NCBI RefSeq assembly: GCF_022376445.1
Contig: NW_025955049.1
Location: forward strand, 1-64,000
Reading direction: 5' to 3'
DNA: 64,000 bases
Source of the DNA: Fomitopsis serialis
Taxonomy: Eukaryota > Basidiomycota > Agaricomycetes > Polyporales > Fomitopsidaceae
In this document: positions 56,467 to 64,000 of the stretch, piece by piece
How the letters are laid out: every line of letters starts with the position of its first letter
Numbering within the stretch: the first letter of the stretch is position 1
The notes under the pieces: generated by a model
Told to the model about the DNA's origin: nothing
What the model saw: the letters and a program-made list of their open reading frames with translations, nothing else
Databases searched by the model: none
Made by a program: the position numbers and the translations under genes

Positions 56467-57258
56467 TCTTGGAGCCCACCGCGAGGGGGATATAGAGCAA
56501 GATTCCGCCGCGTCGGAACTTCGACGTCAACCCTGAAGACTACCGAGACTACGAAAGTCCTCTTCTCGCACTCGCTATCGACAGTCGTTTAGGTCCCGGA
56601 TCCGCCGCCGCCTTTCGCAGGCATAGCAACCCTCTACCAGGACCTTCGACTATCCCCTCTTCGTCCGAACACGTCGAGCTTGTCCCCGATCACGACGATC
56701 AGGAACGCTCCGTTCGAGACCAAGTACCTACTACCCCATTTCATCCCGGACGTGCTCGAAGACTTTCGCTCTCAGACGACCTAGAGTCTCGAGTCTTTGG
56801 CTCTCCTCTACCGTCCCTAACGCCGTCGCCACCTCTCGAAGGAGAGGACCTCAGTTCAGCCACGCCGATCACGACGCGTAGTGGAGCCACCACCTCACGT
56901 CTACCTTTACCCACTCGTCGCAGAGCGTCGTTAGCCCCTCCAGGACCAGAGTCGTCCGAGCCGCGAAGGACTTCGACCAGCGACAACCAAAACCCTTCGA
57001 ACGATCCGCCGAATCCTTCGAACCCTCCCGACACCGATACGAACATGTCCGAAGCAGCAGCACAAGCTTCGAAGGCGGCTTCCATGCCTGCCCGCGGTCA
57101 CTCGACCGCGCCGGTCTTTGATGAGTCAGAGCCCTTCGCGTTCAACCGTTTCTTCCAGGACCTCGAGACCCACTTCACGCGATGCGGGATCACCACCAAC
57201 GCGGACAAGAAGTCATGGGCCGTCCGGTACCCGCCGATACGGGTCTCGGACCTGTGGA

Positions 57259-57515
57259 TGTTGAGGTCGCGCCGCGATCTCGATCTCCGCCACCGTGCAC
57301 GTGACATACCGCCGGGGGTGGTTCGTCCGTTTCCGCCTCTCTCCCTCTTTCCTCAGTCGAAGTTGAACCACGACTGAGGTAAGCCCCCGCACACATACTA
57401 TACAATACGTTCAGTAGCTAACTACCTAGCAGCGTCTGACCGAACGTCTAGGTAGATTAATCTCAGTCGAAGTTGAACCACGACTGAGCGTCTGACCGAA
57501 CGTCTAGTCTCTACA
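57259..57515 (+). repeat. 5' LTR of the copia element
   Basis: 257 bp. It contains two copies each of CAGTCGAAGTTGAACCACG and AGCGTCTGACCGAACGTCTAG-type phrases, so part of the LTR is an internal duplication. A weak TATA-like ACTATACAATAC stands at about 57398-57409. Confidence 0.93.
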
Positions 57516-57527
57516 GGTTATGAGCCC
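57516..57527 (+). other. Primer-binding site matching the anticodon region of initiator tRNA-Met
   Basis: GGTTATGAGCCC follows the LTR without a gap. It is the reverse complement of the GGGCUCAUAACC anticodon stem-loop of eukaryotic initiator tRNA-Met, not of a tRNA 3' end. Drosophila copia is known to prime from such an internal tRNA-iMet cleavage product. Confidence 0.8.
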
Positions 57528-57660
57528 CGGGCGGTGTTTCTGAACTCGCCCGCTTACCTGAGACTTCTTTTCGGCTATTCAGACCCAGGAACAACATCGA
57601 GGCACCCATCAAAGTGTGCTTTCCCCGCATATACCCCGCATATAGCCAGCCAATTGATCA

Positions 57661-60600
57661 ATGACGATCACCCCAACCTCGAGTCCCAGAGTCTCGGTAC
57701 CCAAGACGCCGAGAACTCAAACGGAACTATCTCCGGCGCCCAAAATGGATCTCAAAGCGACCGCCAAGGAGAAAATCGAGCTCCTCCACGTACCGTCGTC
57801 CCTGCTCAACGGCGGCGTCATCCTCGACCGAAAGAAGGACAACTGGTACGATTGGAAGACCTACATCGAGAACTCCCTGAAGATCTGCTTCGCTTGGGGC
57901 TATCTGTCTGGTGAACAAGTCGCTCCCTCTGTCGACGACGACCCCAGCTCTGTCACCAACTTCCGGCGGAATGAGCAAGTTATCATCGCCTTACTCAGCT
58001 CGAAGGCCGCGAGGGAAGAGCAGCGCTTCATTGCCGGATTCATCGACGCACGCGCCTTATGGGTCGCCCTCTGTGCTCGCCACGAGAAACAGCCCGGCGC
58101 ATATGCCCAGGTTCGTCTCCTCCAAGACTTCCTCGCTTGTCGCTACACAGCCGAGGAGCACTTCTCGGAGACGACCATGCGCCTCCAAGAGTTGGCCGAG
58201 CGCATCTTCCACATAGGCATCCCGAACCTCGAGGTCTTCATGACCATAGGCATGCTCAACTCGATGAACGGTTACCTCACGCACCTCCAATCGCAGGTCG
58301 GTTCGTCGCTCACGGCATCGGCCACCTCGGGCATTCCGTACACCTCCGTCGACATCGCCGCTCGCCTTGACCTCGAGCAGCGAATCCTCACCGACAGCAA
58401 GGCGTCCTCGTCAGCCACCGCTCTCGCCGCCTATTCCAAGCCGGGCAAGTCGACCTCATCGCAGAAGACTTGCACCAACGCCAAGTGCCCGCGCCCGAAT
58501 GGGCATACTGCTCCGGAGTGCTGGGCCCCCGGTGGCGGCATGGAGGGTCGTCGCGAGGAAGTGCTCGCAAACAAAAGGAAGGGCAAGGGTCCTGGTAAGC
58601 CTGCCGTCTTTAACGCTCCCGACCGCGACAAGCAAGGTCGCGCGTACATCGTTGACGGCAAGACCGGCCACGCCTATCTCTTGAGTACGGTCCCGCCCTC
58701 GGCCACATCGACCTCGGAACCGTCTTCGGCGGATACCACCTCCGAGACTGACTTCGTTGGGCTTGCGACTGACACGTCCCCGGAATGGCTCGCCTCCGTC
58801 TCTGTCCCGGCGGACCTCTTTGAGTATGAGTCCCTGGTCTCTGTTGAAGACGAGGAGTCGGTTTCGCTCAACTGGTCTACCCACTCTCGCGCTCCTGCCG
58901 ACCCTACCGCCTTCTCAGTGGCGCCGGTGCCTACGACGACTCGTCGTCTCTCCACTGAAGGGACTGAGCCTTTCGTGTTCGACTCTGGCGCGTCTACGCA
59001 CTTGTCTCCTCGCAAGGCCGACTTCCATGACCTCCGCCCTATCTCTCCTCGCGGCATTCGTGGGGTGAGTGGATCGGTTATCTACGCTTGCGGCGTCGGC
59101 AAGGTACGCCTGCACATCGGTCGCGGCGCGTCGATCCTTCTCGAGGATGTCCTCTATGTGCCTCAGGCCACTGTTCGGCTCGTCAGCATCTCGTCTCTCT
59201 GCGCGTCTGCGGCTCGCTACTCGGTGCTCTTCTCTAGTGCCGGTGTTCGCATTCTCAAACCGGGCGGGGCTGTCATCGCTACCGGTACTTTAACGTCCAA
59301 GCGCCTCTACTCTCTCGACGGCGCCTCTCCCTCCACCGAACATGCCTTGTATGCAGGCCGTGTGCCGACGCTCGATGTGTGGCACCGCCGCCTCGGACAT
59401 GTCAATCATCGTACGATTCACGACATGGCACGCTTCGGATCCGCTATAGGTATGCCTATCGTCCTATCTCCACCTGCAAAATGTGAACATTGCATTCTTG
59501 GTAAACAGACCAGAACTGCAGTTCCTAAGGTGCGAGTGGGGGAGAAAGCAAAGCGGGTTCTTGGCACTGTGTTCGTAGATGTACAAGGGCAGCAGGATGT
59601 TCGTTCCGCTCTGGGGAACCTTTATTCAATGAATATTCTCGACGATTTCACGTCTCACACCTGGGCCATCCCCGTGCCATCCAAGGTCATCCTCGAGCGA
59701 TTCAAGGCTTGGGTCCTTGCTCGCGAGGTCGAGACGGGCGAGCGTCTGGGCGTCGTCCAGATTGACAATGGGGAACTTCTGTCGAACGACTTCAAGGCAT
59801 GGATCGAGGGCCGCGGTTCTCAATGGCGCACAACGGCGCCTCACACGTCCGCTCAGAATGGTCGTATTGAACGTTTCCACCGCACTCTCATGGACCGTGC
59901 CCGGGCGATGCGCTTGGCGGCTGCTGCTCCGGCGAACCGTTGGGACGAGTTTCTCGTCACCGCTAATTACCTGTCGGTGCGCACCCCCTCTCGTTCTTTG
60001 CCTCCAGGTGTCACACCGCATGAGATGTGGCATAAGAAGAAGCCGGACCTGTCGCATTTGCGGGAGATAGGTTGTCGGGCCTTCGTGCTCATCCAGAATC
60101 GGCATAACCCTAAGATTTATGAACGCTCCGTCGAGTGTGTTCTCATCGGCTACGGGCAGCACTCGAAGACCTACCGGCTGTACCACCGCGCGACTCACAA
60201 GGTCGTGGAGTCGTTCCATGTTGCATTCATTGAATCACACGAGACGTCTCCGACACTATCCTCCCCGGCCTCACGGCCTGTCGCGCAGGTCGCGCCTTCT
60301 ATGTCTCCTCAGGCTGTGTCTCCCATTGCTGCGCCTCTCGACGTTCTCGACGATGATCCGCCGCCTCCCTCCTTGTCTGGCACCCATGCGGCCCCGGCCT
60401 CTCTTCCTTCCGCTCCGCCTCTGCCAGCTGAGGCGCCTCCTGTGCCGCCGCCTCTCGCTCCTGTGCCGCCGCCTCTCGCTCCTGTGCCACCGCCTCTCGC
60501 TCCCGTGCCGCCGCCTCTCGCTCCCGTGCGCCGATCTTCGCGTCTGCCTCTGCTGACCCAGAAGAAGGCTGCCGCGGACGGTGTCCCTTTCGTCTCGCGC

Positions 60601-62457
60601 CTGGACCGCACGCTGGGCCAGATACGCTCCGCGGCGCCTCGCCGGGTTTCCTCCTCGGGCATTCCTGCCCCGGCCTCTCCGGTGTCGCGCGCAGTCGCTG
60701 CCCCTCTGGGGCCACTGCATGCTGCTCCCGCGCCCCCTCCCGACTTCGCTGTTGGTGACCCGCCCGTCGACGCCACGCCGGACGTCGAGTCTGTGCTCGC
60801 GGCGTTGGCCGGGGACGATGTGTTGCCACTCAACGTTGAATATCCTGGGGACCCGGCCACTTTGGCCGAGGCAGAGGCGTCGCCTTTTCGCGAGGAGTGG
60901 CGTGCCGCGTTGCGCGATGAGCTGCAGTCCATCAAGGACCTGGGCGTGTACCGCCTCATTCCTCGAGCTCAGGTGCCGGCCGGGCGTCGCGTCATGAAGG
61001 GTAAGCCTGTTTTTCGCTTGAAGCGTAATGAGAACGGGGACCCGGTGCGCTTCAAGGCTCGATGGGTCGCGAAGGGTTTTCAACAGGTCTACGGGCAGGA
61101 CTACAACCGGACCTCCTCACCTACCATGCGCATGGAGTCCTTCCGCGCTCTCCTCCACCTTGCCGCCTCCCTCGATTGGGAAGTAGAGCAGCTTGATGTG
61201 AAGACCGCGTTCCTCTATGGGATCCTTCCCGAGGACGAGTACTGCTACATGGAGCAGCCGCACGGCTTCGAGGAGCCGGGCAAGGAGGATTGGGTTTGGG
61301 AACTGGTGCGTGGTATTTATGGGACGAAGCAGGGCAGTCGTACGTGGAATGACACGATGAACGCGCATCTGCTGAGCATCGGCTTCACGCGTTTGCCCTG
61401 TGAATATTGTGTCTACTACCGCAAGTCGGCGAAGGGCACTGTTCTCACCGGCGTCCATGTCGACGACTTCTTGCTGACAGCTAGCTCGGCTGCGGCTAAG
61501 GAGGAGTTTAAGGACGACCTCCGTCGTGTCTGGAAAATCGCGGACTTGGGTGAGGCGCGTTTCTGCGTCGGCATTCAAATTGACCGTGATCGCGCTCGCC
61601 GGTCCGTGGCTATCTCGCAGACTGCCTTGATCGACAAGATCGTCAAGCAGTTTCGTCTAGACGGCCCCGACTGCGCGCCGGTCTCTACGCCCATGGAAGC
61701 CGGCCTCCGCCTCTCGCGCGCTCAGCATTCTCCGAAGACGCCTGCGGCAAAAGAACGCGCCGCTCGCTTGCCCTATCGCTCTCTCATCGGCTGTCTAATG
61801 TACCTCGCCATCGGGACGCGTCCGGACATCGCCCTCGCCATCCAGCATCTCAGCCAATTCCTCGACTGTTACGCCGAGATCCACTGGGAGGCTGCGAAAC
61901 GCGTTGTGCGTTACCTCAAGGGGACCCGGCACTTCCGTCTGCACCTCGGCGGTGCCGATGTCGCCAACCTGAATGGGTACGCGGATGCGAGTCACGCCAG
62001 CTGCATCGACACTCGGCGTTCTACCGGTGGCTATTGCTGGAACCTGGGCTCCGGCATTATCTCTTGGTCGGCGCGCAAGCAACCCACCGTCTCTACGTCC
62101 ACTACCGAGGCTGAATACATCGCGGCTGCCGAATCGGCGAAGGAAGGGGTATGGCTTCGCTTCTTGCTGGACGGTCTCGGCTTCTCCCAGCCTGCCGCAT
62201 CACTCATGCGCGTCGACAGCACGAGCGCGATCACTCTCTCCGCTGACTCTACGTTCCACTCTCGCGTCAAGCACATCGACATCAAATGGCACTATCTGCG
62301 CGAGGTGGTGACGGACAAACGAATCGTCATCCAGCATGTCCCCTCCCATCTCAATGTCGCCGACGCCTTCACGAAACCTCTTGAACGGAAGCCGTTCCAG
62401 ATGCTGCGTGGTCTTATGGGCCTCCGGCCTCCATGCGAGGAGGAGTCTTCACGGTGA
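57661..62457 (+). CDS. Copia Gag-Pol polyprotein, 1598 residues
   Basis: One frame with the domain order of Ty1/copia. The Gag region spans residues 1-265, with a zinc knuckle at 271-287 (CTNAKCPRPNGHTAPEC, a CX4CX5HX4C variant). The protease motif is DSGAS at 441. The integrase has the HRRLGH and CEHC zinc-binding segment from about 575 and a DD35E core D640-D702-E737. Reverse transcriptase runs from about 1110 (KARWVAKGFQQ, DVKTAFLYG) with the catalytic VHVDDF at D1268-D1269. RNase H has YADAS at about 1440 and E1483/E1485 in STTEAEY. Pro-rich repeats (PPLAPVP) separate integrase and reverse transcriptase. No stop or frameshift is seen. As in other copia elements, Gag and Pol share one frame, so their ratio must be set after transcription. 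The start is the first ATG of the frame. Confidence 0.95.
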   Translation: MTITPTSSPRVSVPKTPRTQTELSPAPKMDLKATAKEKIELLHVPSSLLNGGVILDRKKDNWYDWKTYIENSLKICFAWGYLSGEQVAPSVDDDPSSVTNFRRNEQVIIALLSSKAAREEQRFIAGFIDARALWVALCARHEKQPGAYAQVRLLQDFLACRYTAEEHFSETTMRLQELAERIFHIGIPNLEVFMTIGMLNSMNGYLTHLQSQVGSSLTASATSGIPYTSVDIAARLDLEQRILTDSKASSSATALAAYSKPGKSTSSQKTCTNAKCPRPNGHTAPECWAPGGGMEGRREEVLANKRKGKGPGKPAVFNAPDRDKQGRAYIVDGKTGHAYLLSTVPPSATSTSEPSSADTTSETDFVGLATDTSPEWLASVSVPADLFEYESLVSVEDEESVSLNWSTHSRAPADPTAFSVAPVPTTTRRLSTEGTEPFVFDSGASTHLSPRKADFHDLRPISPRGIRGVSGSVIYACGVGKVRLHIGRGASILLEDVLYVPQATVRLVSISSLCASAARYSVLFSSAGVRILKPGGAVIATGTLTSKRLYSLDGASPSTEHALYAGRVPTLDVWHRRLGHVNHRTIHDMARFGSAIGMPIVLSPPAKCEHCILGKQTRTAVPKVRVGEKAKRVLGTVFVDVQGQQDVRSALGNLYSMNILDDFTSHTWAIPVPSKVILERFKAWVLAREVETGERLGVVQIDNGELLSNDFKAWIEGRGSQWRTTAPHTSAQNGRIERFHRTLMDRARAMRLAAAAPANRWDEFLVTANYLSVRTPSRSLPPGVTPHEMWHKKKPDLSHLREIGCRAFVLIQNRHNPKIYERSVECVLIGYGQHSKTYRLYHRATHKVVESFHVAFIESHETSPTLSSPASRPVAQVAPSMSPQAVSPIAAPLDVLDDDPPPPSLSGTHAAPASLPSAPPLPAEAPPVPPPLAPVPPPLAPVPPPLAPVPPPLAPVRRSSRLPLLTQKKAAADGVPFVSRLDRTLGQIRSAAPRRVSSSGIPAPASPVSRAVAAPLGPLHAAPAPPPDFAVGDPPVDATPDVESVLAALAGDDVLPLNVEYPGDPATLAEAEASPFREEWRAALRDELQSIKDLGVYRLIPRAQVPAGRRVMKGKPVFRLKRNENGDPVRFKARWVAKGFQQVYGQDYNRTSSPTMRMESFRALLHLAASLDWEVEQLDVKTAFLYGILPEDEYCYMEQPHGFEEPGKEDWVWELVRGIYGTKQGSRTWNDTMNAHLLSIGFTRLPCEYCVYYRKSAKGTVLTGVHVDDFLLTASSAAAKEEFKDDLRRVWKIADLGEARFCVGIQIDRDRARRSVAISQTALIDKIVKQFRLDGPDCAPVSTPMEAGLRLSRAQHSPKTPAAKERAARLPYRSLIGCLMYLAIGTRPDIALAIQHLSQFLDCYAEIHWEAAKRVVRYLKGTRHFRLHLGGADVANLNGYADASHASCIDTRRSTGGYCWNLGSGIISWSARKQPTVSTSTTEAEYIAAAESAKEGVWLRFLLDGLGFSQPAASLMRVDSTSAITLSADSTFHSRVKHIDIKWHYLREVVTDKRIVIQHVPSHLNVADAFTKPLERKPFQMLRGLMGLRPPCEEESSR

Positions 62458-62713
62458 GGAGGAGTTCCTCGAGAGGAGGAGTCTTTTCTTCCCTTTCTCT
62501 TTCATCTCGCCATGCATATTTTTCGCGTCACCCGCTCTTCATATCCTTACGATCCCACACGCCTTTCACTACGGTCTCTGTTTCACTTCATAGTGTTCCC
62601 TCATGGACTCATATCATTTCCTCATGCGATACCTACGATACATGCGACACCTTTTGATGCTACATCCCCCTTACGTACCTCACGTACCCCCCGTCGTCTC
62701 TCTCGCCATTCGC

Positions 62714-62725
62714 GCCGAGGAGGAG
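62714..62725 (+). other. Polypurine tract of the copia element
   Basis: GCCGAGGAGGAG directly precedes the 3' LTR. Similar GAGGAGGAG runs recur at 62433-62485 just around the polyprotein stop, so priming could be duplicated. Confidence 0.7.
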
Positions 62726-62982
62726 TGTTGAGGTCGCGCCGCGATCTCGATCTCCGCCACCGTGCACGTGACATACCGCCGGGGGTGGTTCGTCCGTTTC
62801 CGCCTCTCTCCCTCTTTCCTCAGTCGAAGTTGAACCACGACTGAGGTAAGCCCCCGCACACATACTATACAATACGTTCAGTAGCTAACTACCTAGCAGC
62901 GTCTGACCGAACGTCTAGGTAGATTAATCTCAGTCGAAGTTGAACCACGACTGAGCGTCTGACCGAACGTCTAGTCTCTACA
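62726..62982 (+). repeat. 3' LTR of the copia element
   Basis: Same 257 bp as 57259-57515, with no difference seen by eye. It is followed by the GTGGA duplication and the resumed Gag frame. Confidence 0.93.
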
Positions 62983-64000
62983 GTGGATGATGCAGCCGAC
63001 GTACAAGGACGCTACGAAGACGTACGACGAGTTTAAAACAGCTCTTCGAACACTCTACCCGGGTGCTGACGACCAACACAAGTATTCGACGGACGACCTC
63101 GACAAGGTGGTCCAGGAACGTCAGAGGCTTGGCCTGAGCAACGCGCTCGACCTCGCTGCTTACTACCGTGACTTCTACATGATCTCAGAGTACCTCATCG
63201 CTCAGGGTTCCCTCTCGACGCTCGAACAAGATCGAAGGTTCCAACAAGGCTTTCCCCCAGCGCTTTGGGGACCGATCGAACAACGCTTGTTCATGAAGAA
63301 CCCTGACCACTCGAGACGCAAGCCATGGACCTTCGCGCAGATCTACATCGCCGCTCAATGGGTCCTAGACGGCCCTACCCCCGCTTCGACGTTTCAGCAA
63401 GTCATAGTCCAATCTTCGAACGTCAGCTCAGGTCCTTCGAACGCCGCACCATCTTCTTCGTCGGGCGTTAAGAACGAAGACCTCCTACCAGTCTTGCAGA
63501 CGCTGATCAAGACTCTCGAGGCTCAGCAGTTTAGGAGTCGGTCACCCGGACCACCTGGTGGTAGAGACGGCCCTCACTGCTTCTACTGCGGTCGTTCGGG
63601 CTGTCGCATCAACGACTGCGAAATGTTCGAAGACGACGCCAAGAAGGGCTTGTGCCGGAGGAACCCAGACGGCAAGGTCGTGTCGTTCGACGGTCGATTC
63701 ATGAGCAGGAGAGAGGGCGAGACCCTCCGCGACGCCATCTATGAGTACGCGCGCCGCACCGGCAAAGTCGGACTTAACGCGAACGCTTCGAACGGTTCGG
63801 GCGGTGCCACGCAAGGTTCGACTACCTCCCAGCTACTCTATGAAGCGATCGAGGCCCCACCGACTGCGACGTACGCCTTAGACATTGGCGAGACCCTCGA
63901 ACGTATGCGAGACCAGTTGTCACATATTACGGAAGTCTACGCCCAGGAACAGCGGAAGAAGCACGTGTTCGACGGCGTCATGATTGACAAGAGGCCGCAG

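Larger units (their letters stand above)
57259..62982 (+). mobile_element. Ty1/copia LTR retrotransposon, structurally complete
   Basis: A 5724-bp element with 257-bp LTRs (57259-57515 and 62726-62982) that appear identical and start TGTTGAGG and end CTACA. It is flanked by perfect 5-bp target duplications GTGGA (57254-57258 and 62983-62987). It has a primer site directly after the 5' LTR, one long polyprotein frame and a purine tract before the 3' LTR. Identical LTRs and an open polyprotein suggest very recent insertion and likely activity. It sits inside the capsid-coding part of the older Gag-only element. Confidence 0.96.
56496..64000 (+). pseudogene. Gag-like gene of the second Gag-only element, split by a copia insertion and running off the window
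   Basis: Open segments are 56496-57258 and 62988-64000. They are interrupted by the element at 57259-62982 plus one copy of its GTGGA duplication. Leaving these out, the frame is continuous through the tryptophan codon where insertion occurred, and no other stop is seen. The protein parallels the Gag of 8143-12033: FNRFFQDLETHF, RVSDLW before the break, then LYPGADDQHKYS, AYYRDFYMISEYLIAQG, and a CFYCGRSGCRINDCEMF knuckle at about 63580. The first ATG is at 57045, yet alignment to the other copy extends about 180 codons upstream. The C-terminal repeat and membrane regions lie beyond the window. Confidence 0.8.

Noticed and set aside
60271..61083. 270-codon minus-strand ORF
   Set aside because: Antisense shadow of the Pro-rich spacer and reverse transcriptase region of the copia polyprotein.
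1..64000. tRNA or rRNA genes
   Set aside because: No cloverleaf with matching stems or rRNA-like segment was recognised by eye; a covariance-model scan would be needed to exclude tRNAs.

Overview
The window is eukaryotic and reads as transposon-dense DNA of a mushroom-forming basidiomycete (Agaricomycetes). Genes are split by many introns of about 45-65 nt with GT..AG ends. The recognisable families (Plavaka-type and Tnp2/CACTA-type transposases, a TET/JBP-like dioxygenase, a DUF6532-like protein) are typical of, or strongly expanded in, that group. There is no sign of operons or bacterial genes. The species cannot be named from the sequence alone.

Layout. 0-6.4 kb: a truncated two-exon gene (minus strand), a long Ser/Pro-rich ORF, and a GC-rich minisatellite between inverted repeat arms. 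6.46-14.58 kb: a five-exon host-type gene whose first exon is split by a young LTR element (6966-13040, minus strand; 979/978-bp LTRs that differ by one indel where compared). That element encodes only a long Gag-like protein with a membrane segment. 14.6-18.2 kb: one small gene model and a second minisatellite block. 18.2-19.4 kb: a decayed, intron-bearing fragment of the coatomer alpha subunit (COPA) gene. 19.95-23.41 kb: an apparently intact six-exon Plavaka-type transposase gene (minus strand). 24.35-29.62 kb: two plus-strand genes diverging from it, an unknown 537-residue protein and a ten-exon TET/JBP-like 2-oxoglutarate/Fe(II) dioxygenase of 807 residues. 30.4-31.6 kb: a nested tandem repeat. 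31.9-34.9 kb: a 12-exon DUF6532-like gene with one apparent frameshift. 35-38.5 kb: no clear gene, but a cluster of short repeats that looks like a transposon end and a third copy of the minisatellite family.

38.5-43.65 kb: a nine-exon Tnp2/CACTA-type transposase gene. Its 3' end overlaps, tail to tail, a truncated minus-strand gene of a large Agaricomycete family. 46.4-54.8 kb: a run of uncharacterised genes, mostly plus strand, including two pairs of tandem paralogues (RING plus coiled-coil proteins; a second pair of unknown function). 55.0-55.9 kb: an intact relative of the truncated gene at the window start. 55.97-64 kb: a second, older copy of the Gag-only LTR family on the plus strand, split by a young, structurally complete Ty1/copia element (57259-62982; 257-bp LTRs that match, GTGGA target duplication, 1598-residue polyprotein).

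How the parts relate. Most of the sequence is mobile or carried by mobile elements, and order of events can be read from it: copia inside Gag element, Gag element inside host gene. The most interesting association is the TET/JBP-like gene and its companion lying head to head with a Plavaka-type transposase that is flanked on its other side by a host COPA fragment. The exon models were built by hand from reading frame and splice sites. Total lengths of the main models divide by three, which supports them, but none was checked against transcripts.
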